NCBI GenBank assembly: GCA_017302455.1
Contig: JAFLDO010000009.1
Coordinates: 1-64,000, forward strand
DNA length: 64,000 bases
Direction: 5' to 3'
From: Accumulibacter sp.
GTDB taxonomy: Bacteria; Pseudomonadota; Gammaproteobacteria; Burkholderiales; Rhodocyclaceae
Shown here: positions 19,902 through 30,713 of the stretch, piece after piece
How positions within the stretch are numbered: position 1 is the first letter of the stretch
Layout of the letters: each line of letters begins with the position of its first letter
Translations under genes and position numbers: made by a program
The notes under the pieces: model-generated
The model's database searches: none
The model's input: the letters and a program-made list of their open reading frames with translations, nothing else
What the model was told of the DNA's origin: nothing

Positions 19902-20622
19902 CCCGGGGATCCGTCAGCAGCTGACGACTGGGCCCTTCCAGTGAGAGTTCGCCGGTTTCCAGAACGTAGCCGTAGTCGGCGACCTGCAGTGCAGCGCGAG
20001 CATTCTGCTCGACGAGCAAGATGGCCACGCCCAGCTTCTTGAGCTGGGTGATCGTGCGGAAGATCTCCTTGATGACCAGGGGAGCAAGTCCCAGGCTGGG
20101 TTCGTCGAGCAGCAGCAGCCTGGGCTTGGCCATCAGGGCGCGGCCCATCGCGAGCATCTGGCGTTCGCCGCCGGAAAGCGTGCCGGCCATCTGCTCGCGA
20201 CGCTCCATCAGGCGGGGAAAGATGTCAAACACCTCGTCGATGGTTTCCAGCTGGTCGCGGTGCCCCGCCCGATAGCGGTCAAAAGCGCCCAGCAGCAGGT
20301 TGTCCCAGACGCTCATTTCGGCGAACAGTTCTCGTTTCTCGGGAACCAGAGTCATTCCCTGGCGCACCAACATCTCGACACTGCGTCCGGAGCCCTGCCG
20401 TTCGCCAAGATAGACGATCTCGCCACGCGCCGGCAGCAGACCGATCAAGGCACAAAGCAGGGTGGTCTTGCCGGCACCGTTCGGGCCAATGACGGTGACG
20501 ATCTCCCCACGGTGCACTTTTAGGGCCAATCCATGCAGTGCGTCGACCTTGCCATAGCTGACCGACAGGCTGCTTACCTCGAGCACGACGACCTTTTCAC
20601 CCGGGTTGTCCAGGGCATTCAT
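19864..20622 (-). CDS. livF: branched-chain amino-acid type ABC transporter ATPase LivF
   Basis: This 252-residue ATPase has Walker A GPNGAGKT, signature LSGGERQ, Walker [14 protein letters not shown] and the LVEQN switch region typical of LivF. It pairs with the LivG half of the upstream fusion protein to energise import. It overlaps that gene's end by 4 bases, closing the livK-livH-livMG-livF operon. The substrate class (branched amino acids, amides or urea) cannot be fixed from the ATPase. Confidence 0.9.
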   Translation of the reverse strand: MNALDNPGEKVVVLEVSSLSVSYGKVDALHGLALKVHRGEIVTVIGPNGAGKTTLLCALIGLLPARGEIVYLGERQGSGRSVEMLVRQGMTLVPEKRELFAEMSVWDNLLLGAFDRYRAGHRDQLETIDEVFDIFPRLMERREQMAGTLSGGERQMLAMGRALMAKPRLLLLDEPSLGLAPLVIKEIFRTITQLKKLGVAILLVEQNARAALQVADYGYVLETGELSLEGPSRQLLTDPRVIESYLGLGGRH

Positions 20623-22391
20623 TCGACACCCCCGAGGTAGGCTTCAACCACCGCCGGATTCCGCTGAATCTCTTCGGGCAGACCGACGGCGAGTTTCCTG
20701 CCAAACTCCATCACCACCACCCGGTCGGCCAGACCCATCACGAAATCCATGTCATGCTCGACCAGCAGGATACCGATTCCTTCCGCTCGCAGACGGCGCA
20801 ACAGATCGGCGAGGGCCTGCTTTTCCAGGTAGCGCAGTCCGGCAGCCGGCTCATCGAGCAGCAGAAGACAGGGATCGGCAGCCAGCGCCCGGGCGATCTC
20901 GACAAGGCGCTGCCTGCCGAGCGGCAGACTACCGGTGGCCTCGTACATCTGCTCGGCGAGACCACAGCGTTCGATCTGCACCGCCGCCTCGCGCAACAGC
21001 CGAGCTTCTTCGTGGCGATCGGCACGACAGGCTGCAGCCACGAAACTCTTGCGGCCGCGCAGATGAGCACCAATGGCGACGTTCTCGATGACGCTCATTC
21101 CGGCCAGCAGACGGACGTGCTGAAAGGTCCGGCTCATGCCGAGGCGTGCGATATCTCGCGCCAGCAAGGACTCGATGCGCTTGCCGCGAAAGGTCACGGC
21201 GCCCGAACTCAGCGGATCGACGCCGGAAATGCCGTTGAACATCGTGCTCTTGCCGGCGCCATTCGGCCCGATCAGCGCCATCACCTCGCCCGCCCGGACA
21301 GTGAAGCTCACCCTGTCGTTGGCCACCAGGCCGCCGAAACGCTTGCTCGCGTCCTTTACCTCGAGGAGCAGGGAACCAGACTCCGGAAGCGACCGACGTG
21401 CCAGCGGCTGACTGTCGTGGGCGATCACTCGCGCCACCGGCTTTGGAAACCAGCGCATGACGATCGGCCACACGCCGTCACGGGCGCGCTGGAGCACGAA
21501 GATCATGAGCAGCCCGAAAACGATGACCTCGAAGTTGCCGCTCTCCCCAACAAGTCTCGGCAACCAGTCCTGCAGCCACTGCTTGAGAATCGTGATCAGG
21601 CCAGCGCCGACGATCGCCCCCCAGACGTGCGCTACGCCGCCAACCACGGCCATGAACAGGTACTCTATCCCTTGCGTGAGGGAGAAGGGCGTCGGGTTGA
21701 CGAAGCGTTGCAGGTGTGCGTACAGCCAACCGGAGACACTGGCGTAGAGAGCGGCTACGGTGAAGATGACGATCTTCGCGCGCGGTGTGTTGACGCCCAT
21801 CGCCTCGGCCATCAGCGAGCCCCCGCGCAGAGCGCGGATGGCGCGCCCCTCGCGCGAGTCCAACAGGTTGCGCGTGGCGAGAACAATCAGCAGCAGAACC
21901 GCCCAGATCAAGTAGAAGAATTCACGGCCGGACTTCAGCTCGAGATCGAAGAGCTGAAGCGACGGGATGCCGGTGATACCGGTGTGACCACCGAGCGCAG
22001 CGAGGTTGCCGAAGAGGTAATAGAGACTGATTCCCCAGGCGATCGTCCCCAGCGGCAGGAAGTGACCGGATAGACGCAGCGTCACCAGGCCGAGGGAAAC
22101 GGCAACCGCGGCCGTGACCAGAAGCCCGGCCGGCAGCGTCAGCCATGGCGACACCCCATGCACCGTAGTCAGGTAGGCCGATGTGTAGGCGCCAAGACCG
22201 ACGAAAGCCGCCTGACCAAACGAGGTCAAGCCGCCGACTCCGGTGAGCATGACGAGTCCGAGGGCGACGATCGCATAGAGGCCGATGTAGTTGAGCAGCG
22301 TCACGTAGAATTCGGGGAGGACCAGCGGCGCAAGCACCAGGGCCGCCATGAACACCAGCAGAAAGTGCATGCCCTGCGCAGCGCGCTTCAT
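20619..22391 (-). CDS. fused LivM permease and LivG ATPase
   Basis: The 590-residue protein joins two normally separate subunits. Residues 1 to about 320 are a LivM-type permease with eight or so membrane spans ([29 protein letters not shown]). Residues about 345-590 are a LivG-type ATPase with Walker A GPNGAGKS, the [15 protein letters not shown] signature region and [11 protein letters not shown]. Such fusions occur in some proteobacteria. It overlaps livH (4 bases) and livF (4 bases), so the operon is tightly coupled. The continuous frame shows no sign of a sequencing artefact. Confidence 0.9.
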   Translation of the reverse strand: MKRAAQGMHFLLVFMAALVLAPLVLPEFYVTLLNYIGLYAIVALGLVMLTGVGGLTSFGQAAFVGLGAYTSAYLTTVHGVSPWLTLPAGLLVTAAVAVSLGLVTLRLSGHFLPLGTIAWGISLYYLFGNLAALGGHTGITGIPSLQLFDLELKSGREFFYLIWAVLLLIVLATRNLLDSREGRAIRALRGGSLMAEAMGVNTPRAKIVIFTVAALYASVSGWLYAHLQRFVNPTPFSLTQGIEYLFMAVVGGVAHVWGAIVGAGLITILKQWLQDWLPRLVGESGNFEVIVFGLLMIFVLQRARDGVWPIVMRWFPKPVARVIAHDSQPLARRSLPESGSLLLEVKDASKRFGGLVANDRVSFTVRAGEVMALIGPNGAGKSTMFNGISGVDPLSSGAVTFRGKRIESLLARDIARLGMSRTFQHVRLLAGMSVIENVAIGAHLRGRKSFVAAACRADRHEEARLLREAAVQIERCGLAEQMYEATGSLPLGRQRLVEIARALAADPCLLLLDEPAAGLRYLEKQALADLLRRLRAEGIGILLVEHDMDFVMGLADRVVVMEFGRKLAVGLPEEIQRNPAVVEAYLGGVE

Positions 22392-23422
22392 TCCTCCTCC
22401 ACGTGCCGCGCCTTCAGCGACCGCCAGAGCAGCACCGGGATGATCAAGGTAAAGACGATCACCTCCTTGAAGGCACTCGCCCAGAATGACGAGTACGATT
22501 CCAGAAGACCGACCAGAATGGCACCGGCGGCCGCCACCGGATAGCTGGCGAGACCGCCGATGATTGCGCCGACAAAGCCCTTGAGGCCGATCAGGAAACC
22601 CGAGTCATAGTAGATGGTCGTGATCGGGGAGATCAGGATTCCTGAGAACGCGCCTATGGATGCCGCCAGGGTGAACGAGAGCATGCCCGCCAGCGTTCCC
22701 GAGATGCCCATCAGGCGGGCGCCGGTGCGGTTCATCGCCGTCGCCCGCAGCGCCTTGCCGTAGAGGGTGCGTTCGAAGAACAGATAGAGCACGATTATCA
22801 GCACCACGCTCGCGACAACCACCAGGAGTGTCTGGCCCTGGAGCAGCGTATCGCCGATCTCGAAGCTGACGTCGGTGAAAGACGGCGTGCGTGAGCCCTC
22901 CGCCCCAAAGAAGAGGAGACCGATGCCGATCAAGGTGACGTGCACCGCCACCGAGACGATCAGCAGAACCAGCACCGACGCCTCGGCAACCGGCTGGTAA
23001 GCAAGACGATAGATCATCGGCCCGAGGGGAACCACCAACAGCAACGCCAGCAGCACCTGCACCGGCAAGGGCAGGGTAGCTGCGGAAATCGCCGCTAGGC
23101 CCCCGGCAAGCAGCAGGGGCACGCCGCAGTTGACCAACAGGATCACGGGAATCCGTCTGAACTGACGACGACGCATGGCCAGCGATCCCTCGATCGCGGC
23201 AATCAGCGTACCGAGCGCCAGCAGCAGCCAGATGGTTCCCGGCAGCTTGCCCGCTTGCAGACTGGCCAAGGTCAGGGCACCGAAAGCGACAAACTCGCCT
23301 TGCGGGATGAAGATCACGCGCGTGACCGCAAAGACGAGGACCAGTGCCAACGCCAGCAACGCATAGATGGCGCCGTTGGTCAGGCCGTCCTGCCCGAGCA
23401 GCAAGGCAATCTGAAGATTCAT
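22388..23422 (-). CDS. livH: branched-chain amino-acid type ABC permease LivH
   Basis: The 344-residue membrane protein has the LivH features [21 protein letters not shown] near the N-terminus and a conserved [17 protein letters not shown] cytoplasmic loop that contacts the ATPases. It forms the channel with the LivM half of the fusion. At 344 residues it is somewhat longer than the usual 290-310, with extra hydrophobic segments at about 70-130. About 150 bases without a gene separate it from the binding-protein gene upstream. Confidence 0.88.
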   Translation of the reverse strand: MNLQIALLLGQDGLTNGAIYALLALALVLVFAVTRVIFIPQGEFVAFGALTLASLQAGKLPGTIWLLLALGTLIAAIEGSLAMRRRQFRRIPVILLVNCGVPLLLAGGLAAISAATLPLPVQVLLALLLVVPLGPMIYRLAYQPVAEASVLVLLIVSVAVHVTLIGIGLLFFGAEGSRTPSFTDVSFEIGDTLLQGQTLLVVVASVVLIIVLYLFFERTLYGKALRATAMNRTGARLMGISGTLAGMLSFTLAASIGAFSGILISPITTIYYDSGFLIGLKGFVGAIIGGLASYPVAAAGAILVGLLESYSSFWASAFKEVIVFTLIIPVLLWRSLKARHVEEE

Positions 23423-23574
23423 CAGAAGCGTTCCCGTCGATACCCCGGCCGGCTCACGGCTGGAGGCACCCAGCCGAAGAGCCAGACGTCGGTATCAGCG
23501 GCGATCGGCACGAACTTGCCGGCCTTGGCACGTTCCACTGTCGACCGCGGCGACAAGGGGCGATGGCCGCAATC

Positions 23575-24729
23575 CTATTGGACGAGCTTCCAGCTGCCGC
23601 CATCGATCTTGACCATCACCCGGGAGCGCTGGTCGAAGCCGAGATGGTCCTGCGGACTCATGTTGAAGACGCCGTGGGCGGCGGTCAGGTTCTTGGTGTT
23701 CTCGAGGGCGTCGCGCAGGGCCTTGCGGAACTCTGGCGTCCCCGGCTGCGCCTTTTTCAGGGCCACGGGGACCGCGTTGACGAGCAGCTTGCCGGCGTCC
23801 CAGGCGTGCGCGCCGAAGGTCGAAACCGTGCCCTTGCCATGGGCTGCCTCGTACTTGTCAACGTACTCCAGCGCCGCCTTCTTGATCGGGTTGCTGTTCG
23901 GTAGCTGTGCCGCAACCAGCACGGGGCCGGCAGGCAGAAAGGTGCCTTCACAGTCCTTGCCGCAGACCCGCAGGAAGTCGGCATTGGCCACCCCGTGCGT
24001 CTGGTACATGATGCCCTTGTAGCCCTTTTCCTTCAGTGATTTCTGCGGCAGAGCCGCCGGCGTGCCGGCGCCGCCGACAAGCACAGCATCCGGTTTGGCG
24101 GCGAGTATCTTGAGTACCTGACCGGTGACCGAGGTATCGGTGCGATTGAAGCGTTCGTTGCCGACGATCTGGATCTTGCGTACCTCGGCAATCTTCGAAA
24201 ACTCGTTCCACCAGCCTTCGCCATAGGCGTCGGCAAAGCCGATGTAAGCGACCGTCTTGACGTTGTTGTTGGTCATGTGCTCGACGATCGCCGTCGCCAT
24301 CTGGGCATCGTTCTGCGGAGTCTTGAACACCCATGCCCGCTTGGCGTCCATCGGATCGATGATGCGGGCCGACGCGGCCATGGCAAGCATTGGCGTCTCG
24401 GCTTCCGCGACAACGTCGATCATCGCCAGCGAATTGGGCGAGGTCGTCGAGCCGATGATCACGTCCACCTTGTTCTCGGCGATCAGCTTGCGCGCGTTCT
24501 TGACCGCGGTAGTGGTGTCCGAGGCATCGTCGAGGACGATGTAGTTGACCTTCTGGCCGGCTATGGTCGTCGGCAAGAGCGCAACCGTGTTCTTCTCGGG
24601 AATGCCCAGCGACGCCGCCGGACCGGTAGCCGAAAGAGTGACCCCGACGTTGATGTCGGCTTGCGCCGTTGCAGCACAGGTGGCCGCCAGAACAGCCAGA
24701 ACTCCGGCAATGGATAGTCTTGTTTTCAT
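23575..24729 (-). CDS. branched-chain amino-acid type ABC substrate-binding protein
   Basis: The 384-residue periplasmic protein starts MKTRLSIAGVLAVLAATCAA, a signal peptide cut near TAQAD, and the mature part begins INVGVTLSATGPAASLGIPE, the LivK/AmiC-type fold. The ATG at 24729 follows a GGGGGAG run; an upstream in-frame extension is unlikely to be translated. It is first in the operon and captures the substrate for LivHMGF. Two cysteines in CGKDCEG may form a disulfide. Leucine, amides, urea or aromatic compounds are all possible ligands. Confidence 0.88.
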   Translation of the reverse strand: MKTRLSIAGVLAVLAATCAATAQADINVGVTLSATGPAASLGIPEKNTVALLPTTIAGQKVNYIVLDDASDTTTAVKNARKLIAENKVDVIIGSTTSPNSLAMIDVVAEAETPMLAMAASARIIDPMDAKRAWVFKTPQNDAQMATAIVEHMTNNNVKTVAYIGFADAYGEGWWNEFSKIAEVRKIQIVGNERFNRTDTSVTGQVLKILAAKPDAVLVGGAGTPAALPQKSLKEKGYKGIMYQTHGVANADFLRVCGKDCEGTFLPAGPVLVAAQLPNSNPIKKAALEYVDKYEAAHGKGTVSTFGAHAWDAGKLLVNAVPVALKKAQPGTPEFRKALRDALENTKNLTAAHGVFNMSPQDHLGFDQRSRVMVKIDGGSWKLVQ

Positions 24730-24751
24730 GGTCTCCCCCGCTTGATTGATC

Positions 24752-24789
24752 GGCTTGCCGACACTACCGACGCCGGTAAACGGCAAGCC
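24752..24789. repeat. inverted repeat upstream of the liv operon
   Basis: GGCTTGCCG (24752-24760) and CGGCAAGCC (24781-24789) are exact reverse complements 20 bases apart, 22 bases before the binding-protein start (minus strand). It could be an operator or a leader hairpin. The rest of the 24730-25006 spacer shows nothing else I can name. Confidence 0.4.
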
Positions 24790-25006
24790 ATCATTGTGCG
24801 GCCGCATTGCCCACGAGACAAGAGCGGTTTCGTGAACCAGGCAATCACTGCGGCGGTTCGTGAAGCTGATGGGCACCGCCTCGTCTGAGGTCGTCTCACG
24901 CGTCGCGAACGCACCCATCGGACGGGCGACGAAATTTCCGGTCGTCATCCGGCGTTCAGCGTTCGAGACTCCAGCCGGTTGTTTGAGGCCGGTCCACCCG
25001 CCTCGC

Positions 25007-25786
25007 TTAGGCGAACGAGTCGTACGCAAACTTGAGGATAAACACGCCGACGACGCCAAGAAAGGCCTTGCGGACGAAGCCGCTACCGTGGCGCAGCGCC
25101 AGATGGGTGCCCAGCAGGGAACCGAGGACGTTGCACGTGGCCATCAGAACGGCGAGTACCGGCAAGATGTGGCCGTTGGGAACGAAGAAACCGAGGGCAG
25201 CGAGGTTCGTCGCGACGTTGACCACTTTCGACGCTGCCGAAGCATGCAGGAAGTCGAAACCAAAAAAACGGATGAACAGGAAGATCAGGAAGCTGCCGGT
25301 TCCCGGTCCGAAGAAGCCATCGTAGAAACCGATGGCACCGCCGAGTATGAGGGCGAACGCGAACTCGCGTCGCCCCCGGTGCTGAGGTCGGTGCACCGCG
25401 CCGAAGTCCTGCCGCGCGAAAGTATACGCGGCGGCACCAATCAGCAAAATCAGGATCAGCGGTCTGAGCATGGCGACCGGCAACCAGGCAACCGCCATGG
25501 CGCCAAGGTAGGAACACGCAAACGCAGCCATGGCGGCCGGCAGCGTAGTGCGCCAGGGCATCCGGATACGGCGAGCGTAGCTCCAGGCCGCGTTGCTGGT
25601 ACCGAAGATGCTGGAGAACTTGTTGGTGCCGAAAAGGGTCGCCGGGCTCTCTTGCGGTAGCGCATTGAACAGGGCGGGAATCTGGACAAGACCACCACCA
25701 CCGACCACCGAATCGATGAAGCCGGCAAACAGCGCGGCCACCGCTAGAAGCAGCAACAACGAGTGATCGATGCCGGCTATCGGCAC
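25007..25786 (-). CDS. TSUP/TauE-SafE family membrane transporter
   Basis: The 259-residue protein has seven to eight hydrophobic segments and the TSUP hallmark FIDSVVGGGGLVQIP near residue 25, with the second half repeating a GFYDGFFGPGTGSF motif. Family members export sulfite, sulfoacetate or other organosulfur anions. The GTG start at 25786 abuts the stop of the methyltransferase gene upstream, so the two are co-translated. The substrate is unknown. Confidence 0.85.
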   Translation of the reverse strand: MPIAGIDHSLLLLLAVAALFAGFIDSVVGGGGLVQIPALFNALPQESPATLFGTNKFSSIFGTSNAAWSYARRIRMPWRTTLPAAMAAFACSYLGAMAVAWLPVAMLRPLILILLIGAAAYTFARQDFGAVHRPQHRGRREFAFALILGGAIGFYDGFFGPGTGSFLIFLFIRFFGFDFLHASAASKVVNVATNLAALGFFVPNGHILPVLAVLMATCNVLGSLLGTHLALRHGSGFVRKAFLGVVGVFILKFAYDSFA

Positions 25787-26548
25787 TCAGCGCTGCGCCA
25801 CGAAGAAGATCCGCTTGAAGGGGAAAAGCGTGCACCCATCGGCACGGCGCGGATAGGCGACGAGCAGCCGGGCCCGATAGGCCGCAAGAAAGTGCTCAGC
25901 GGTCTGCCTGTCGAGGCGGGCGAGGTAGGGCACCAGCGTCGTCCCCTTCATCCACTCGACTATCCCGTCGTCACCGTCAAGTACCTGGAAATAGGTCGTC
26001 TCCCATACGTCCAGGTGACGACAATGCGGCGTCAACAGCGCGTGATACTCGGCTGCCGTCAGAACAGCGCCTTGGCGGACGCCGTCGAAGGCCGCTTGCC
26101 AACCGGGGTCGCCGGCCAACTCGAGCAGGATCCTGTGCGACGGTGCAGCGAAGTTGGCTGGCATCTGCACCGCCAGCACACCACCGACCGCCAGTTGCTC
26201 AACCAGTCGAAGCAGGAGATGCTGGTGATCGCCAAGCCAATGCAGGGCAGCGTTCGAAAAGATGAGGTCGAGCGGCTGTTCTCCCTGCCAGGCGGCAATG
26301 TCGGCCTGCTGCCAGGTAATCGACGACAAGCTGCTGGCCGCCTTGTCGAGCATTGCCGAATCGCTGTCGATTCCGGTAATCCGTGCCTGTGGCCACTGTC
26401 CGGCAAGCAGGCGGGTAACATTACCGGCGCCGCAACCCAGGTCGACGATGTTGTTCGCCGGCTGGCCGACAAGCCTCGCGAGTAGATCGAGTGCCGGCCG
26501 TTGCCGAGCGTCGAGGAATTTCAGGTATTGGTCCGGGTCCCAGTTCAT
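25787..26548 (-). CDS. tam: trans-aconitate 2-methyltransferase
   Basis: Tam methylates trans-aconitate, a spontaneous isomerisation product that inhibits aconitase, using S-adenosylmethionine. The product starts MNWDPDQYLKFLDARQRPA, highly characteristic of Tam, and has the SAM-binding motif VDLGCGAGNVT and the FSNAALHWL segment. An ATG six codons upstream exists, but AGGGG is correctly placed for the 26548 ATG. The length of 253 residues is normal. Confidence 0.9.
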   Translation of the reverse strand: MNWDPDQYLKFLDARQRPALDLLARLVGQPANNIVDLGCGAGNVTRLLAGQWPQARITGIDSDSAMLDKAASSLSSITWQQADIAAWQGEQPLDLIFSNAALHWLGDHQHLLLRLVEQLAVGGVLAVQMPANFAAPSHRILLELAGDPGWQAAFDGVRQGAVLTAAEYHALLTPHCRHLDVWETTYFQVLDGDDGIVEWMKGTTLVPYLARLDRQTAEHFLAAYRARLLVAYPRRADGCTLFPFKRIFFVAQR

Positions 26549-26607
26549 TGTCGATCCCCTGTTCATCGTCGCGGCTGCGGACTTCGTCGAGTATGGCCGA
26601 GCAGTCG

Positions 26608-27984
26608 CTATTTGCCAATGCAGAAGCGCCCAAAAATCTCGCCGAGCAGATCATCGGCGCTGTATTCGCCGGTAATCCTGCTCAATGCCAACTGGGCCAG
26701 CCTGAGTTCTTCGGCGAAAAGTTCCAGGCTCGGCAATTGCCGCCGAGCGGCGTCGATGTTCTGGCGGGTTTCCGCCAGGGCGTGCAGATGCCGCTCGCGA
26801 GCAATGAAGACGTCCTCGGCAGGATGCCAGCCGGCAATGCGCAGCAACTCTTGCCGCAATAGCTCGCTGCCTTCACCTGACCTCGCCGATAGCATTATCG
26901 CCACGCCGTCGGCTTCTTCGCGGCGTTCCGCCGCCCGTGAGGTCAGATCGATCTTGTTATAGACGAACACTCGCGCCAGTTTGGCCGGAAACTTGGCGAG
27001 GATCACTCGCTCGGCGTCGCCGACGCCGGTCCGCGCATCAACCAGCAAGACGACGACATCGGCGCGCTCGATTTCGCGCCAGGTGCGTTCGATTCCCAGC
27101 CTTTCGATCTGGTCTTCGGTGTCGCGCAGTCCCGCGGTATCGATGACGTGCAGCGGTATGCCTTCGACCTGCAGCGTGCTGCGTACCAGATCGCGGGTCG
27201 TGCCCGGAAGCGGCGTGACGATCGCCACTTCGTCGCCGGCCAGCCGATTGAGAAGGCTGGACTTGCCCACGTTGGGCTTGCCGACCAGCACGACATGCAG
27301 TCCGCCTTGCAGCAGTCGCCCTTGCCGTGCGCGCTCGAAAACCCGAGTCAGGCGTTGCTCCAACCGGTCAAGGCGGCCAAATGCGTCGGCCGCTTCGAGA
27401 AAGTCTACGTCCTCATCCGGGAAATCGAGGGTGGCTTCGACCAACGCCCGCAGCTCGATCAACTGGTCGAGGAGCACGCGCACTTCCCCGGAAAACTCGC
27501 CTTGCAGCGAACGTACCGCGCTACGCGCCGCCGCCGCCGTCGCGGCATCGATCAGGTCGATGACTGCCTCCGCCTGCGCCAGATCGAGCTTGCCGTTGAG
27601 GTAGGCGCGGCGCGTGAACTCGCCGGGGTCGGCCAAGCGTGCGCCAAGTTCCAGGCAGCGCACGAGCAGCATCTGCATGACCACGGGACCACCATGCCCG
27701 TGCAGTTCGAGCACGTCGTCGCCGGTGAAGGAGTGCGGGGCGGGAAAATACAGGAGCAGGCCGGTGTCGATGACTACGTGGTCGGCCGCCCGGAACTCGC
27801 AGAGGGTCGCGCGGCGAGCGAGCGGTCGCCTGCCGCTCAGGGCTTCAGCGAATTCAAGCAGGCTCGCGCCGGCGACGCGAATGACGCCTATGCCACCGCG
27901 ACCGGGAGCGGTCGCGATGGCGGCTATCGTTGCTGCGTTCTCGCCTGACTCAGGCTTTACTGTCGTTGGCGGCCTTTGCGCCAC
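26608..27984 (-). CDS. mnmE: tRNA modification GTPase MnmE
   Basis: MnmE, with MnmG, installs the 5-carboxymethylaminomethyl group on wobble uridine of several tRNAs. The 458-residue product has an N-terminal tetrahydrofolate-binding domain ([17 protein letters not shown]), helical domain, inserted G domain ([24 protein letters not shown]) and the C-terminal FCIGK with the catalytic cysteine. The start is a GTG inside the end of yidC, a 35-base overlap. Gene order after yidC is the standard one near the origin. Confidence 0.95.
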   Translation of the reverse strand: MAQRPPTTVKPESGENAATIAAIATAPGRGGIGVIRVAGASLLEFAEALSGRRPLARRATLCEFRAADHVVIDTGLLLYFPAPHSFTGDDVLELHGHGGPVVMQMLLVRCLELGARLADPGEFTRRAYLNGKLDLAQAEAVIDLIDAATAAAARSAVRSLQGEFSGEVRVLLDQLIELRALVEATLDFPDEDVDFLEAADAFGRLDRLEQRLTRVFERARQGRLLQGGLHVVLVGKPNVGKSSLLNRLAGDEVAIVTPLPGTTRDLVRSTLQVEGIPLHVIDTAGLRDTEDQIERLGIERTWREIERADVVVLLVDARTGVGDAERVILAKFPAKLARVFVYNKIDLTSRAAERREEADGVAIMLSARSGEGSELLRQELLRIAGWHPAEDVFIARERHLHALAETRQNIDAARRQLPSLELFAEELRLAQLALSRITGEYSADDLLGEIFGRFCIGK

Positions 27985-29632
27985 CTTCGATCATCCGCGT
28001 GATCTGCCATTGCTGAGCAATCGACAGGACGTTATTGACCACCCAGTAAAGCACCAGACCGGCCGGAAAGAAGAAGAACATCGCGCCAAAGATGAAGGGC
28101 ATCATCATCATCACCTTGGCCTGGATCGGGTCGGGTGGAGTCGGATTGAGCTTGGTCTGGATCAGCATCGTCACGACCATGATCACCGGCAGGACATAGT
28201 ACGGATCCTGCGCCGACAGGTCGGTTATCCAGAGGATCCACGGAGCATCGCGAATCTCGACGGCACCCAGCAACGCCCAGTAGAGTGCAATGAAAACGGG
28301 GATCTGAACGGCGATCGGCAGGCAGCCACCGAGCGGGTTGATCTTTTCCCGTTTGTAGAGTGCCATCATCTCCTGGTTCAGCTTCTGGCGGTCGTCACCG
28401 TAGCGTTCCTTGAGCGCCATCAGACGCGGCGTAACCGTTCGCATCTTGGCCATTGACTTGTAGCTGGCCGCCGACAGCGGGAAGAACAACAGCTTGATGC
28501 CTATGGTCAGCAGGACGATCGCCCAGCCCCAGTTGCCGACGACCGTGTGAATCGCCTCGAGACACCAGAAGATCGGTGCCGCAACGATCGTCAGCCAGCC
28601 GTAGTCGACGACCAGTGGCAGGCCTTGCGCGCCGATTCCGCCGTCGGCCTCCGGCTTGGCGAGTTGTTCGAGCGTCGCCTGAATCTGCGGGCCCGCATAG
28701 ACGGGCACCGAGAAAGTCACCTTGGCGCCGGGCGCGGCGACGGGTGCCGGAACGATGACGCCTACGGCGACGGCTGGATTCACGCCACCTTCGAGCTTGC
28801 GCATGTAGAACTCGCGCGGCAAGCCGGTGGCAGGGATCCACGCCGCGACAAAATAATGCTGAACCATCGCTATCCAGCCGTCGTCCGCCCTGGTCGCGAA
28901 CTTGGCCTTGCCCTTCTCGATGTCGGCGAAGTCGACTTTCTGATACTTGTCCTGGTTCGTGTAAACGGCTGGGCCAGTATAGGTAGACACCATGGAACTT
29001 TCGCCATCCGGCGCCTTGGTGTCGCGCTGCAACTGGTAGTAGGCATGCGCCAGGACTTCCTTGTCGCTGCCGTTGTCGATTTCATGCGCGACGTCGATCA
29101 GGTAGCTGCCACGCGTAAAAGTGTAGGTCTTGGCGACCTTCAGGCCCCCGCCCGCCGGGGCCTCCAGGCGCAGCACGACGGTCTTGGCATCGGCGCCCAG
29201 TTCCGCGCTGCCAGCGACGGCCGAAAAGCTCGTCTTGTGGTTCGGCAGTCCCTCACCAATAAGGCCGCTCTGCGCGACGTATTGGTGCTTGGCCTCGAAA
29301 AGCGCGAAGTCCTTCTGCTTGTTCGTGCTGTCCTTGTAGTCGTTCAACTCGAGGCGGACGATGTCACCACCGATCCGCGAAATATGCGCGACGAAGAGGT
29401 CGGTCTTGACGGTGAACGTTTCGGCCTTGTCGGGAGCCCTCACCGCAGCCGTGTCGGGTAGCACCGGCAGCGGCGCGTGCAGGTTTGTCGACAGCTGGGG
29501 CGCAGGCGCTTGCGGCGTACTGACGGCGGCAGTAGCTGCTGGCTTCGGCTGGTTGTACTTCTGCCAGGCATCCCACAGCATGACCAGGGAGAAGGAAAAA
29601 ACCAGCAACAGGAGCAGGCGTCGATTGTCCAT
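27950..29632 (-). CDS. yidC: membrane protein insertase YidC
   Basis: YidC inserts and folds inner-membrane proteins with or without SecYEG. The 560-residue product starts [20 protein letters not shown] with the first transmembrane helix, followed by a large periplasmic domain (about 60-340) and the conserved five-helix core near the C-terminus, including [20 protein letters not shown]. Length and layout are those of Gram-negative YidC. It sits between yidD and mnmE. Confidence 0.96.
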   Translation of the reverse strand: MDNRRLLLLLVFSFSLVMLWDAWQKYNQPKPAATAAVSTPQAPAPQLSTNLHAPLPVLPDTAAVRAPDKAETFTVKTDLFVAHISRIGGDIVRLELNDYKDSTNKQKDFALFEAKHQYVAQSGLIGEGLPNHKTSFSAVAGSAELGADAKTVVLRLEAPAGGGLKVAKTYTFTRGSYLIDVAHEIDNGSDKEVLAHAYYQLQRDTKAPDGESSMVSTYTGPAVYTNQDKYQKVDFADIEKGKAKFATRADDGWIAMVQHYFVAAWIPATGLPREFYMRKLEGGVNPAVAVGVIVPAPVAAPGAKVTFSVPVYAGPQIQATLEQLAKPEADGGIGAQGLPLVVDYGWLTIVAAPIFWCLEAIHTVVGNWGWAIVLLTIGIKLLFFPLSAASYKSMAKMRTVTPRLMALKERYGDDRQKLNQEMMALYKREKINPLGGCLPIAVQIPVFIALYWALLGAVEIRDAPWILWITDLSAQDPYYVLPVIMVVTMLIQTKLNPTPPDPIQAKVMMMMPFIFGAMFFFFPAGLVLYWVVNNVLSIAQQWQITRMIEGGAKAANDSKA

Positions 29633-29658
29633 GAAAGCCTATACGATTCGTTTTGTGT

Positions 29659-29868
29659 TCAGGGTACGGGGTCAAAGCCACCCGGGTTCCACGGGTGACA
29701 ACGGAACAATCGGCGCACGCTCAGACAGCTTCCTCTAACGGCCCCGTGTTTCTCCACCGCTTCGGCAGCGTACTCGGAACAACTGGGAAAGAAACGGCAG
29801 CGGCGCCCGAGCATGGGACTGATCGCGTATCGGTAGAAGCCCAGCAGCGCCAGCAACAACTGTTTCAT
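29659..29868 (-). CDS. yidD: membrane protein insertion efficiency factor YidD
   Basis: This 69-residue protein has the family signature [20 protein letters not shown] followed by an EYA motif, with three conserved cysteines, and ends at the conserved [12 protein letters not shown]. YidD is a small peripheral inner-membrane protein that helps YidC-dependent insertion. It lies 4 bases after rnpA and 26 bases before yidC. Confidence 0.95.
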   Translation of the reverse strand: MKQLLLALLGFYRYAISPMLGRRCRFFPSCSEYAAEAVEKHGAVRGSCLSVRRLFRCHPWNPGGFDPVP

Positions 29869-29872
29869 CGCA

Positions 29873-30271
29873 TCACCGGTCGGTTGACATCATCTTGCTG
29901 AGCAGACCCTCGATCTCGTGCGCCAAATCGCGCCGGTCCAGAGGCAAGGGCTTGACCGCCAGACGCATCACCAGGTCGCACGAGCGAAGGCGAGCGCGAA
30001 GGAGCCGAAAGCGCTCCCTGACCAGTCGCCGAACAAGGTTTCGATCAACCGAACGACGCAGAAAACGTTTGGCAACCACCAGACCAAGGCGGGCCCCCGG
30101 CGCTTCCGTGCTGTCCCTTCGACGGTAATGTAGCAGGAAATGACGACTTCTCAGCGCCCTGCGGAAACCAAAAACGGATGAAAATTCATCCGTTTTCAGA
30201 AGGCGGTAGTGCTTCGGAAAGGCGGCGGCGGCTGGCGCAAGATCCCCGGCGGTATCAGCTCTGTCGCTCAA
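29873..30271 (-). CDS. rnpA: ribonuclease P protein component
   Basis: RnpA is the protein subunit of RNase P, which trims tRNA 5' leaders. The 132-residue product contains [17 protein letters not shown] and the RNR-like basic helix [16 protein letters not shown]. The only suitable start is a TTG whose last bases overlap the rpmH stop (TTGA), so translation is coupled to ribosomal protein L34. The start codon is rare but such overlaps at this locus are common. Confidence 0.93.
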   Translation of the reverse strand: MSDRADTAGDLAPAAAAFPKHYRLLKTDEFSSVFGFRRALRSRHFLLHYRRRDSTEAPGARLGLVVAKRFLRRSVDRNLVRRLVRERFRLLRARLRSCDLVMRLAVKPLPLDRRDLAHEIEGLLSKMMSTDR

Positions 30272-30402
30272 ACAGCCAGGCGGTGACGGCCTTTAGCGCG
30301 GCGAGCACGGATGACAGCGCGGCCCCCACGGGTAGACATACGAACGAGGAAGCCGTGGGTGCGCTTGCGGCGGACAACCGACGGTTGATAGGTACGTTTC
30401 AT
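30268..30402 (-). CDS. rpmH: 50S ribosomal protein L34
   Basis: The 44-residue protein starts [20 protein letters not shown] and ends GRHRLAV, an unmistakable bL34. It is the first gene of the leftward rpmH-rnpA-yidD-yidC-mnmE operon and has its own sigma-70 promoter about 40 bases upstream. Its TGA overlaps the TTG start of rnpA. Confidence 0.97.
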   Translation of the reverse strand: MKRTYQPSVVRRKRTHGFLVRMSTRGGRAVIRARRAKGRHRLAV

Positions 30403-30439
30403 GGTTAAACCCTTGAAGTCACGGCAAAAAGAACATGCG

Positions 30440-30469
30440 ATTAGACAACCGTTGCCACCACTTTGTCAA
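30440..30469 (-). promoter_or_regulatory. sigma-70 promoter of rpmH
   Basis: On the minus strand TTGACA (30464-30469) and TCTAAT (30440-30445) are spaced by 18 bases, giving a perfect -35 and a good -10. The transcript would start near 30433, about 30 bases before the rpmH ATG. Confidence 0.75.
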
Positions 30470-30489
30470 GGCCATATTTTTGCTGCCGC

Positions 30490-30660
30490 TGTGGATAACT
30501 TTCCGCCGACGGGTTAGAATTCGCTCTTGAAACGCTCGCAACAAGGCACTGGCTTGCCTTTGGACCGGCGATGGCTCTTCCTTTCCAACGCGTCGCTCAT
30601 TGCGCTGGAGTCGTCGAGACAATGTTTTATGCCGTTGATTTTAATAAAAATTTTACTCTG
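30490..30660. other. DnaA box and AT-rich segment in rpmH-dnaA spacer (origin candidate)
   Basis: TGTGGATAA at 30490-30498 is a perfect DnaA box (TTATCCACA on the minus strand). An AT-rich stretch, TTTTAATAAAAATTTTACT, lies at about 30639-30657, unusual in this GC-rich DNA and suitable as a DNA-unwinding element. The rpmH-dnaA interval is a classic oriC or dnaA-autoregulation site. Only one perfect box was found here, so the origin could instead be in the dnaA-dnaN spacer. Confidence 0.5.
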
Positions 30661-30713
30661 GCTAGCGAGCCGTTGCGAGTACGCCACTTCAGGATTGCAT
30701 CCCATGACCCGTG

